Under the pieces are notes generated by a model. That model searched no databases and was not told where the DNA came from. It saw nothing but the letters and a program-made list of their open reading frames with translations. A program made the position numbers and the translations under genes. A DNA stretch of 5,674 bases. Source: Bacteroidota bacterium. GTDB taxonomy: Bacteria; Bacteroidota; Bacteroidia; Bacteroidales; UBA1402. Positions 1-5,674 of this stretch are shown in pieces (the stretch's first letter is position 1; each line of letters opens with the position of its first letter). The DNA lies in NCBI GenBank assembly GCA_030706285.1, contig JAUZOU010000206.1:1-5674 (forward strand), read 5' to 3'.

Positions 1-894
1 GGACTCAATGACGGTGGTCGTGGTTTTTCCGAACGGGATTTCAGTAATGACCAGCGTCTTTGAATCGAGTTTGCTGATCTTGGCCCTGACTTTAACCGAG
101 CCGCCACGTTCCCCGTCGTTGTATTTGGTCACGTCCATAGATCCACCTGTAATGAAATCAGGCAGCAATTCAAAGGATTCTCCTCTTAGACAGGCGATGC
201 ATGCATCGATCAGTTCGTTGAAGTTATGAGGAAGGATCTTGGATGAAAGTCCGACAGCGATACCTTCAACTCCCTGAGCCAGGAGCAACGGGAATTTGAC
301 CGGCAGGCTGACAGGCTCCTTGTTCCGGCCGTCATAGGATGGTTTCCATTCGGTTGTTTTAGGATTGAACAGGACGTCAGTGGCAAACTTCGACAGTCTG
401 GCTTCGATGTAACGGGGCGCTGCAGCACCGTCACCAGTCAGGATATTGCCCCAGTTTCCCTGACAGTCAATGAGTAACTCTTTTTGACCGAGTTGTACCA
501 GCGCATCACCGATGGAGGCATCACCGTGGGGGTGAAATTGCATGGTCTGTCCGATGATATTGGCCACCTTGTTGTACCGGCCGTCGTCAATGCGTTTCAT
601 GGCATGAAGAATACGGCGCTGTACCGGCTTAAGTCCGTCCGTCATATTGGGGACGGCACGTTCAAGAATGACATAGGAGGCATAATCGAGAAACCAGTTC
701 TGATACATTCCGGATAAATGATGCCTGACGACGTCATCCTTCATGTCTGGTACCTGATAATCAGAGTGAGTATTGTCTGTTGCTTCGAGATCGGCTTCTT
801 CCGGATCGGTTGCAGCACTTTTGGTCTCATCTTGTGAAACGCCAGGCAAATCGTCTGGCTGTAAATCTTCCTCCTCGTTATGTGGGTCTTTCAT
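1..894 (-). CDS. parC: DNA topoisomerase IV subunit A (ParC), N-terminal 298 residues, 3' end cut by window edge
   Basis: Type IIA topoisomerase breakage-reunion subunit. With ParE it decatenates daughter chromosomes by ATP-driven strand passage in the cytoplasm. The frame is open from the ATG at 894 to the left edge. After an acidic, low-complexity leader (residues 1 to about 52), the winged-helix/catalytic region contains DYASYVILERAVP (68-80), DGLKPVQRRILHAMKR (86-101), HPHGDASIGDALVQ (121-134), the active-site stretch GDGAAAPRYIEARLS (154-168) with Arg161 and catalytic Tyr162, and GIAVGLSSKILPHN (211-224) at the start of the tower domain. The GMYQNWFLDYASY segment and acidic leader fit Bacteroidota ParC rather than GyrA, which normally has IDYSMSVI here. 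Numbering runs 40 ahead of E. coli GyrA. The residue matching GyrA Ser83, the main quinolone contact, is Ala126; the GyrA Asp87 equivalent is Asp130. The ATG at 894 is the first in frame; Met51 is a less likely alternative. It is transcribed divergently from glyS. Confidence 0.95.
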   Translation of the reverse strand, partial: MKDPHNEEEDLQPDDLPGVSQDETKSAATDPEEADLEATDNTHSDYQVPDMKDDVVRHHLSGMYQNWFLDYASYVILERAVPNMTDGLKPVQRRILHAMKRIDDGRYNKVANIIGQTMQFHPHGDASIGDALVQLGQKELLIDCQGNWGNILTGDGAAAPRYIEARLSKFATDVLFNPKTTEWKPSYDGRNKEPVSLPVKFPLLLAQGVEGIAVGLSSKILPHNFNELIDACIACLRGESFELLPDFITGGSMDVTKYNDGERGGSVKVRAKISKLDSKTLVITEIPFGKTTTTVIES

Positions 895-915
895 AGATGA
901 ACTTCAATTATACGA

Positions 916-934
916 ACTTTTGGGTACCAAAAGT
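916..934. repeat. Short dyad over the parC promoter
   Basis: ACTTTTGG (916-923) and CCAAAAGT (927-934) are perfect 8-bp inverted arms around a 3-nt spacer, GTA. The right arm overlaps the candidate parC -7 box. The structure could be a binding site for a dimeric regulator, a mirrored pair of promoter-like boxes, or chance. It lacks a T-tract suited to a terminator. Confidence 0.45.
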
Positions 935-935
935 A
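928..935 (-). promoter_or_regulatory. Candidate -7 promoter element for parC
   Basis: Read on the minus strand, 935-928 is TACTTTTG, an exact match to the Bacteroidota -7 consensus TAnnTTTG. It would give a leader of roughly 25-30 nt before the parC ATG. A second exact match, TATATTTG, lies just upstream at 943-936. No clear TTTG -33 element sits 19-21 nt upstream of either box, so which one is used is uncertain. The stretch is A/T-rich, which makes chance matches likelier. Confidence 0.5.
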
Positions 936-958
936 CAAATATAATCCAAAAAAATCAC

Positions 959-966
959 TTACTTTG
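959..966 (+). promoter_or_regulatory. Candidate -7 promoter element for glyS
   Basis: TTACTTTG, followed by C, matches TAnnTTTG at all fixed positions but one and lies about 30 nt before the glyS ATG, a normal leader length in this phylum. No TTTG -33 element is seen at the expected spacing. The glyS promoter must lie in this 102-bp spacer or inside parC, because the upstream gene points the other way. Confidence 0.4.
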
Positions 967-983
967 CAGCCTTGGAAAATTAA

Positions 984-989
984 AAAGGA
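984..989 (+). promoter_or_regulatory. Shine-Dalgarno-like site of glyS
   Basis: AAAGGA lies 7 nt before the ATG at 997. Such a site is unusual in Bacteroidota, where many leaders lack one; the other genes in this window have A/T-rich leaders or start right after the preceding stop. It supports 997 as the glyS start. Confidence 0.5.
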
Positions 990-996
990 CTAGATT

Positions 997-2538
997 ATGG
1001 CGCAACAAGAAGACGTTTTCAAGAAAATAGTTTCACATTGTAAGGAATATGGCTTCGTCTTTCCTTCCAGTGAAATTTATGATGGGTTAGGAGCCGTATA
1101 TGATTACGGCCAGATGGGTGTCGAACTGAAGAACAACATCAAAAAATACTGGTGGGACGCTATGGTCAGGTTGAATGAAAATATTGTCGGGCTGGATTCT
1201 GCCATTTTTATGCATCCTACTATCTGGAAAGCGTCCGGACATGTGGATGCGTTCAACGACCCGCTGATTGACAATAAGGATTCTAAAAAAAGATACCGTG
1301 CTGACGTCCTGATCGAAGATGAGATCGCCAAGTACGACGATAAAATCAATAAGGAAGTGGAAAAAGCGGCCAAACGGTTTGGCGACAGCTTTGATGAGGC
1401 ACAGTTCCGTTCCACCAACGCTCGTGTCCTGGAACATCAGGCCAAACGCGATGCCTTACATGGCCGCTATTCGAAAGCATTGAATGCCAACGACCTGGAA
1501 GAACTCAGGCAAATTATTTTGGATGAGGGTATTGCTTGCCCGATTTCAGGAACCAGAAACTGGACGGAAGTCCGTCAGTTCAACCTGATGTTCTCCACCG
1601 AAATGGGATCCACTACTGAAGGGTCCATGAAAGTTTACCTGCGTCCTGAAACGGCTCAGGGCATTTTTGTCAACTACCTCAATGTGCAGAAGACCGGCCG
1701 TATGAAGCTTCCGTTCGGTATAGCCCAGATTGGTAAAGCCTTCCGTAATGAAATCGTAGCCCGTCAGTTCATTTTCCGTATGCGGGAATTCGAACAAATG
1801 GAAATGCAGTTCTTCGTTAAACCAGGCACCGAACTTGAATGGTTTGCCAAATGGAAACAAACCCGTTTGAAATGGCACGAAGCGCTTGGTATGGGTGATA
1901 AGAAATACCGTTTCCACGACCACGACAAACTGGCTCATTATGCCAATGCCGCAACGGACATCGAATTTGAAATGCCGTTTGGCTTTAAGGAAGTGGAGGG
2001 CATCCATTCCCGTACGAACTTTGATTTGTCCAGTCATGAAAAATATTCCGGCAAAAATATCCGCTATTTCGATCCAGAGTTGAACGAAAGTTACGTGCCG
2101 TATGTCATTGAGACGTCTATCGGTGTAGACCGTATGTTCCTGAGTATTATCTGTGGTGCCTACAAGGAAGAAGTACTTGAAAACGGAGAATCCCGTGTCG
2201 TGCTGCAACTGCCGGCTGCTTTGGCACCTGTCAAGCTGGCCGTATTGCCGCTTGTCAAGAAAGACGGACTGCCTGAAATAGCCCGCGACATCATCAAGGA
2301 CCTGAAGTTCGAATTCAATTGCCAGTACGATGAAAAGGATTCCATCGGCAAACGTTACCGTCGTCAGGATGCTATCGGGACGCCCTATTGCATCACGGTC
2401 GACCATCAGACACTGGACGACAAAACCGTCACGATCCGTTACCGGGATAGTATGCTTCAGGAACGTGTTTCCATCGATGCATTGAACGGCATCATTGCTG
2501 ATAAGGTCAACATCAAGAATCTCCTGAAAGCGCTTTAA
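997..2538 (+). CDS. glyS: Glycyl-tRNA synthetase, alpha2 (single-chain) type
   Basis: Charges tRNA-Gly with glycine using ATP, in the cytoplasm. It is a class II synthetase of the homodimeric kind, like the Thermus and eukaryotic enzymes and unlike the E. coli GlyQ/GlyS tetramer. At 513 residues it has normal length. Visible parts in order: N-terminal catalytic segment with EIYDGLGAVYDYG (26-38) and SGHVDAFNDP (80-89); a charged, helical insertion (about 100-185); RPETAQGIF (216-224); class II motif 2 beginning FRNE (249-252) and continuing to EFEQMEMQFF (264-273); GIHSRTNFDLSSHEKYSG (335-352); motif 3 ETSIGVDRMFL (372-382) with Arg379; and a C-terminal anticodon-binding domain from about 410 (APVKLAVLPLV) to 505, including DSIGKRYRRQDAIGTPY (448-464). 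The start is supported by AAAGGA 7 nt upstream. The gene stands alone: parC diverges upstream and a bidirectional terminator begins 39 nt after the stop. Confidence 0.97.
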   Translation: MAQQEDVFKKIVSHCKEYGFVFPSSEIYDGLGAVYDYGQMGVELKNNIKKYWWDAMVRLNENIVGLDSAIFMHPTIWKASGHVDAFNDPLIDNKDSKKRYRADVLIEDEIAKYDDKINKEVEKAAKRFGDSFDEAQFRSTNARVLEHQAKRDALHGRYSKALNANDLEELRQIILDEGIACPISGTRNWTEVRQFNLMFSTEMGSTTEGSMKVYLRPETAQGIFVNYLNVQKTGRMKLPFGIAQIGKAFRNEIVARQFIFRMREFEQMEMQFFVKPGTELEWFAKWKQTRLKWHEALGMGDKKYRFHDHDKLAHYANAATDIEFEMPFGFKEVEGIHSRTNFDLSSHEKYSGKNIRYFDPELNESYVPYVIETSIGVDRMFLSIICGAYKEEVLENGESRVVLQLPAALAPVKLAVLPLVKKDGLPEIARDIIKDLKFEFNCQYDEKDSIGKRYRRQDAIGTPYCITVDHQTLDDKTVTIRYRDSMLQERVSIDALNGIIADKVNIKNLLKAL

Positions 2539-2577
2539 TCATTAGCCAGACTTTTCATCGCCCGTCCGGCGGAAAGA

Positions 2578-2630
2578 CCATAAAAAAACCGTTTCAAACA
2601 CAGCTTATGTTTGAAACGGTTTTTTTATGG
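2578..2630. terminator. Bidirectional intrinsic terminator between glyS and the FKBP lipoprotein gene
   Basis: Left arm 2578-2600 and right arm 2608-2630 are perfect 23-bp inverted repeats around a 7-nt loop (CAGCTTA). The core stem ACCGTTTCAAACA is preceded by seven A and its partner is followed by seven T, so each transcript sees a hairpin ending in a U-tract. It lies 39 nt past the glyS stop (plus) and 30 nt past the FKBP gene stop (minus), as expected for a shared terminator of convergent genes. The hairpin core itself is not GC-rich, so its length and the U-tracts must do the work. Confidence 0.93.
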
Positions 2631-2660
2631 TTCGAGCAGAAAGGCTCTATCGCATAGAAA

Positions 2661-3146
2661 TCAGTTTTCGGATACGATTTCTTTCAGATAGATGTAATAA
2701 ACCAACATGGAATAGGCAGGAACACTTGTCGTTCCGGATGTTCCGTAAGCCAGGTTGTAAGGAATGTACAGCTTCCAGTAATCCCCCACGTGCATATACT
2801 GAAGGGCGATGTCAAATCCGTCTATGCTTTTCCCGACAGTCGATTTGTAATTGTCATTGCTGTCAAAGGCTGTCGTATCATTGTACAAATAACATTTGTA
2901 GACCGTTCTTACAACATTTCCGATCACAGGCCGGGCTGTGGTTGTATCGCCGGATCGCAGCACTTGATAGTAAATACCGGAAAATCCATTGATGGAGTCT
3001 CCTAGTTGTTTGATGCCTTCTTGCTTGGCTATTTTTCCCATATACGCAATGTTCTCGTCTCTCCATTGAGTATCATCACTCGAACAAGAAAGAAACGTCA
3101 CAAAAAGTAGTCCTGACAATAAGCAGGCAAACCATTGTTTCTTCAT
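2661..3146 (-). CDS. FKBP-type peptidyl-prolyl cis-trans isomerase lipoprotein
   Basis: A 161-residue envelope protein predicted to catalyse proline isomerisation during folding of exported proteins. Residues 1-20 form a lipoprotein signal peptide (basic MKK, hydrophobic core, then FLS before Cys21); mature Cys21 would be lipidated. The sequence after it, CSSDD, resembles the acidic export signal that sends Bacteroidota lipoproteins to the cell surface. Residues 22 to about 65 are a linker. The FKBP fold spans about 70-157: Tyr-rich first strand (VYKCYLYND, 82-90), FDS (94-96) matching the Phe-Asp of FKBP12's active site, IDGFDIALQYMHVGD (108-122) with Phe111 where FKBP12 has Trp59, then KLYIPYNLAYG (125-135) and VPAYSMLVYYIYL (142-154). 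It is a minimal, somewhat divergent domain; activity is likely but not certain. It converges on glyS, diverges from dut, and appears monocistronic. Confidence 0.88.
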   Translation of the reverse strand: MKKQWFACLLSGLLFVTFLSCSSDDTQWRDENIAYMGKIAKQEGIKQLGDSINGFSGIYYQVLRSGDTTTARPVIGNVVRTVYKCYLYNDTTAFDSNDNYKSTVGKSIDGFDIALQYMHVGDYWKLYIPYNLAYGTSGTTSVPAYSMLVYYIYLKEIVSEN

Positions 3147-3213
3147 AAATTCACAAATTAATAGTGTCTTGGAAAGGAGGCAGTTGGCATTGTACCACTT
3201 TTTTCTCCTGCTG

Positions 3214-3221
3214 CAAATGTA
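3214..3221 (-). promoter_or_regulatory. Candidate -7 promoter element for the FKBP lipoprotein gene
   Basis: On the minus strand 3221-3214 reads TACATTTG, then C, an exact TAnnTTTG match. It predicts a leader of about 60 nt before the ATG at 3146. The upstream stretch is T-rich but has no clean TTTG at -33 spacing. Confidence 0.5.
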
Positions 3222-3284
3222 GATAAAACAATAGATAAAAACACTTAAAAAATCGGTACTCGTAGGCTATTCATCGATTTTTCG

Positions 3285-3292
3285 TACTTTTG
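3285..3292 (+). promoter_or_regulatory. Candidate -7 promoter element for the dut operon
   Basis: TACTTTTG is an exact TAnnTTTG match, about 33 nt before the dut ATG, giving a leader of roughly 25-30 nt that is very A-rich (typical for this phylum). No clear -33 TTTG is present. As dut diverges from its upstream neighbour and the next two genes follow with gaps of 3 and 1 nt, this is the probable promoter for all three. Confidence 0.55.
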
Positions 3293-3325
3293 TCAGTTAA
3301 AAATTAAAAATAATCTTTCCGACTA

Positions 3326-3760
3326 ATGAAGATCAACGTCGTCAACCGATCCAAGCACGAACTTCCTGAGTATGCAACCCTGCTCTCTGCAGGAATGGAC
3401 CTGAGGGCCAACATAGAAGAACCGGTATTGCTCAGACCTCTTGAGAGAAAACTGATTCCGACCGGACTATTTATGGAATTGCCTGAAGGTTATGAAGCAC
3501 AGATACGCCCCCGGAGTGGCTTGGCCATCAAAAAGGGCATTACCGTGCTGAATGCACCAGGAACCATTGACGCTGACTATAGAGGTGAGATTTGTGTCAT
3601 CCTGGTCAACTTGTCTTCAGACGATTTTTTGATACAGGATGGAGAAAGAATCTGCCAGATGGTCATTGCTTCACATGAGCAGGCTGAATGGCAACAGGTT
3701 GAAGTACTGAGTGACACTCAACGGGGATCCGGAGGGTTCGGACACACAGGCAAAAAATAA
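3326..3760 (+). CDS. dut: Deoxyuridine 5'-triphosphate nucleotidohydrolase (trimeric dUTPase)
   Basis: Hydrolyses dUTP to dUMP and pyrophosphate in the cytoplasm, keeping uracil out of DNA and supplying the dTMP precursor. At 144 residues it is full length for the trimeric family and all five conserved motifs are present: I, SAGMDLRANI (21-30); II, RPRSGLAIKKG (61-71) with Ser64; III, NAPGTIDADYRGE (76-88) with the presumed catalytic Asp82 and uracil-stacking Tyr85; IV, DGERICQMVIA (105-115) with Gln111; V, RGSGGFGHTG (133-142), the flexible C-terminal arm that closes over the active site through Phe137. Motif V has His where many dUTPases have Ser (GFGSTG), a common variant. The leader is A-rich without a Shine-Dalgarno site. 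First gene of an operon with the TPR protein 3 nt downstream. Confidence 0.97.
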   Translation: MKINVVNRSKHELPEYATLLSAGMDLRANIEEPVLLRPLERKLIPTGLFMELPEGYEAQIRPRSGLAIKKGITVLNAPGTIDADYRGEICVILVNLSSDDFLIQDGERICQMVIASHEQAEWQQVEVLSDTQRGSGGFGHTGKK

Positions 3761-3763
3761 GGT

Positions 3764-5557
3764 ATGTATAAGCGTGCACTGCTTCCATTGCTTTTGTTCT
3801 TGCTGTTGCTGCCTGTCAGTGCGGCCAGGAAGAGTTCGTCCGGTATTCTTAAACGGACTGCCACACAACAATCCTCCAACTTGAATGAGCAGGATAGAAA
3901 ACTGTTTGATTATTATTTTCAGCAGGCTGTCAATCTGAAGCTTCAGGAAAAGTACGCTGAGTCATTTGAATATTACCGGTATTGTACGTTGCTGGATTCA
4001 TTGGATCCCCAGCCCTGGTACGAGCTTTCTACCTATTACCGGAGTCTGAACGACACTGTACAGGCTTTGAATACGATGGAAAAGGCGTTCAGGCTTAATA
4101 ATACCAATGAGTGGTATGCGTTCGGATTGGCCAATATGTATCTTTCCATGAACAGAGTGCCGGATGCCACCAAGCTGTACGAACAACTTGTCCTTTTGAG
4201 GCCTGATGATGAGAATCTCCAATATCAGTTGGCTGAATTGTATACAAAAGCCAACGATTTTAAATCTGCCATAAAAACGTTCAATCTTGTCGAGCGGCTC
4301 ATCGGAAAAAATGAAAGTGTCAGTTACGAAAAATACCGCATATTCAAGCAATCCGGTCAATTCAAAAAGGCTATCAGGGAGATTCAATCGTTGCAGGGCG
4401 AATTTCCCTATGATGTCGATTATGTGCTGTTGTTGGGAGACGCCTGGATGGATATTGGGAAGCCGAAAAAGGCGTGGGGTGTTTATCAGCAGGCTCAGAC
4501 CATGGATCCGAGTAATCCTTCCATCTCCCTTTCACTGGCCGATTATTACAACCAGTTAGGAGACAGTATAGCAGCCAACAATCAGTTGAATCTGGTGCTG
4601 ACCAATCCGAATACCGATGTTGAGACCATACTGAGCATTTTTACACCGATTTTATCGTCATCAATGGCAAGTGGAGACAGCGTCAGAATCCGTTCTTATT
4701 TTAACCTGCTATTGGAAAGGCATCCCAATGAATACCAAATCCGTGATTTGTATGTTCAATGGTTGCTGGAAACGGGTAATAAACAAGAAGCCAAAGATGA
4801 ACTCCGGACAGTGCTCGATCTGAATCCGAATGAGCTGAAGGCCTGGAAGAACTACCTGCAATTAAATCTGGAATATAATAATCAGGATGCCATCAGGAAT
4901 ATCTGCCACGAAGCGCTGACCTATTTCCCGAAAGAGGCGATTTTCTGGTTCTATCTGGGGCTATCCTGGACGTCGGAGACAGAGGAAGGCAAGGTCGACC
5001 AGTCCAAAACCCAAAAGAGTCTTGACGCTTTCCAGAAGGCGATAGAAGTGGCCAACCCGAACGATAAAGAATTTGTTTCCAGATTATATGGAATAATCGG
5101 CGATACGTACTTTGTGCTCAAAGATACTGTCAGTGCTTTTACCTACTACGAAAAAGCGTTGGATGAATTTGCCGGCAATTTGCTTGTCCTGAACAATTAT
5201 GCCTATTATCTGGCTGTAAAAGGGCGAGATCTTCCAAAAGCTGAAAAAATGTCGAGAAAGACCGTTGAGGCTGATCCGAAAAATGCGACCTATCTGGATA
5301 CATTTGCCTGGATCTTTTTCAAGGAGGGTCAATACAGCCTGGCCAGAATTTACATAGAGCGGGCTGTGGCCAATGATTCGGAATTGAATGCCGAAGTGCT
5401 CGAACATTATGGTGACATTTTATGGTTCAATAATGAAAAGGACGCAGCCAGGGAACAATGGAAGAAAGCAGCTAAAATGGGCGATCCATCTGCCAATCTG
5501 TTAAAAAAAGTGGAATCCGGGACCTATGATTCAACCAATGCAAACTCCAATAACTAA
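3764..5557 (+). CDS. Secreted tetratricopeptide-repeat protein of unknown function
   Basis: A 597-residue protein with an N-terminal signal peptide (MYKRALLPLLLFLLLLPVSA, cleavage probably near residues 20-22; no lipobox cysteine), so it should act in the periplasm or at a membrane. The rest is a helical solenoid of TPR units. Clearer ones are at about 49-82, 84-117, 118-150, 151-184, 217-250, 441-473, 474-508 and 509-542; 251-430 holds more diverged repeats. Typical TPR signatures are seen in WYAFGLANMYLSMNRVPDATKLYEQ-type spacing and in LNNYAYYLAVKGRDLPKAEK (476-495). The C-terminus is Asn/Ser-rich. No enzymatic motif is seen, so it is probably a scaffold or adaptor in an envelope complex. 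Its ATG lies 3 nt after the dut stop and its stop 1 nt before the next start, suggesting co-transcription and translational coupling. Confidence 0.9.
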   Translation: MYKRALLPLLLFLLLLPVSAARKSSSGILKRTATQQSSNLNEQDRKLFDYYFQQAVNLKLQEKYAESFEYYRYCTLLDSLDPQPWYELSTYYRSLNDTVQALNTMEKAFRLNNTNEWYAFGLANMYLSMNRVPDATKLYEQLVLLRPDDENLQYQLAELYTKANDFKSAIKTFNLVERLIGKNESVSYEKYRIFKQSGQFKKAIREIQSLQGEFPYDVDYVLLLGDAWMDIGKPKKAWGVYQQAQTMDPSNPSISLSLADYYNQLGDSIAANNQLNLVLTNPNTDVETILSIFTPILSSSMASGDSVRIRSYFNLLLERHPNEYQIRDLYVQWLLETGNKQEAKDELRTVLDLNPNELKAWKNYLQLNLEYNNQDAIRNICHEALTYFPKEAIFWFYLGLSWTSETEEGKVDQSKTQKSLDAFQKAIEVANPNDKEFVSRLYGIIGDTYFVLKDTVSAFTYYEKALDEFAGNLLVLNNYAYYLAVKGRDLPKAEKMSRKTVEADPKNATYLDTFAWIFFKEGQYSLARIYIERAVANDSELNAEVLEHYGDILWFNNEKDAAREQWKKAAKMGDPSANLLKKVESGTYDSTNANSNN

Positions 5558-5558
5558 T

Positions 5559-5674
5559 ATGATACGTCAACAACAACGCCTCTCTGTCAAAAAATCAGCT
5601 TCATCAACCCTGAAAGGATTGACGCTTGTTCTTATTTCCGCCCTGGTTTTTTCAGGCTGCCGCAGTACCAGGGA
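5559..5674 (+). CDS. Lipoprotein, N-terminal 38 residues only; possibly DUF4292 family
   Basis: The ATG one base after the TPR gene stop opens a frame that stays open to the window edge. It encodes a long basic n-region (MIRQQQRLSVKK), a hydrophobic segment (GLTLVLISALVF) and a lipobox-like FSGC with Cys34, followed by RSTR. This is a type II (lipoprotein) signal peptide, so the product should be anchored in an envelope membrane. A basic rather than acidic stretch after the cysteine argues against surface export. From memory, Bacteroidales genomes often place a DUF4292 lipoprotein after a dut-TPR pair; that family name is an inference from context, since no mature domain is within the window. 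Confidence 0.75.
   Translation, partial: MIRQQQRLSVKKSASSTLKGLTLVLISALVFSGCRSTR

Noticed and set aside
484..717. 77-codon plus-strand open frame opposite parC
   Set aside because: It is antisense to conserved ParC catalytic motifs, has no leader or promoter signal, and its translation resembles no family I know.
1546..2406. 286-codon open frame on the minus strand inside glyS
   Set aside because: It lies wholly antisense to a complete, motif-rich glyS, its translation shows no recognisable domain, and open antisense frames are common opposite codon-biased genes.
2627..2992. 121-codon plus-strand open frame starting in the terminator
   Set aside because: Its ATG falls in the right arm of the terminator hairpin and the rest is antisense to the FKBP lipoprotein gene, which has a signal peptide and domain motifs on the other strand.
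3172..3222. AGGAGG-like stretch followed by a TTG-initiated 12-codon hydrophobic mini-frame (3184-3222)
   Set aside because: It lies on the strand opposite the FKBP leader with no plus-strand promoter upstream, strong Shine-Dalgarno sites are not typical in this phylum, and the frame is too short to separate from chance.
3998..4387. 129-codon minus-strand open frame inside the TPR gene
   Set aside because: It is a shadow of the TPR coding frame, with no domain, leader or promoter support.

Overview
The window looks like ordinary core-genome DNA from a member of the Bacteroidota, most probably order Bacteroidales. The evidence is the protein types (a Bacteroidota-style ParC with an acidic N-terminus and the HPHGDASIGDALVQ segment, and a single-chain alpha2-type glycyl-tRNA synthetase of 513 residues), TAnnTTTG-like -7 promoter elements in front of the genes, mostly A/T-rich leaders with little Shine-Dalgarno sequence, and lipoproteins with Bacteroidota-style signal sequences. 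No mobile element, CRISPR array, tRNA, rRNA or sign of recent transfer is visible.

Layout. Positions 1-894 (minus) hold the first 298 codons of parC, topoisomerase IV subunit A; the gene runs off the left edge. A 102-bp divergent spacer (895-996) carries candidate promoters for both sides and a short dyad. glyS (997-2538, plus) is complete. A perfect 23-bp inverted repeat flanked by A and T tracts (2578-2630) sits between glyS and a convergent gene and should terminate both. That convergent gene (2661-3146, minus) encodes a lipoprotein with an FKBP-type peptidyl-prolyl isomerase domain. A second divergent spacer (3147-3325) has a -7 box in each direction. It is followed by a tightly packed plus-strand operon: dut (dUTPase, 3326-3760), a secreted tetratricopeptide-repeat protein (3764-5557) and the start of a lipoprotein gene (5559 onward, cut by the right edge). 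The gaps in that operon are only 3 and 1 nt.

How the genes work together. parC (chromosome decatenation), glyS (tRNA charging) and dut (keeping uracil out of DNA) are housekeeping genes. The FKBP lipoprotein, the TPR protein and the terminal lipoprotein are envelope proteins. The least understood part is the pairing of dut with a secreted TPR protein and a lipoprotein in one transcript. I recall this order as recurring in Bacteroidales, often followed by an M23-family murein hydrolase activator, but that cannot be checked here. I found no convincing new system; the findings below are modest leads.
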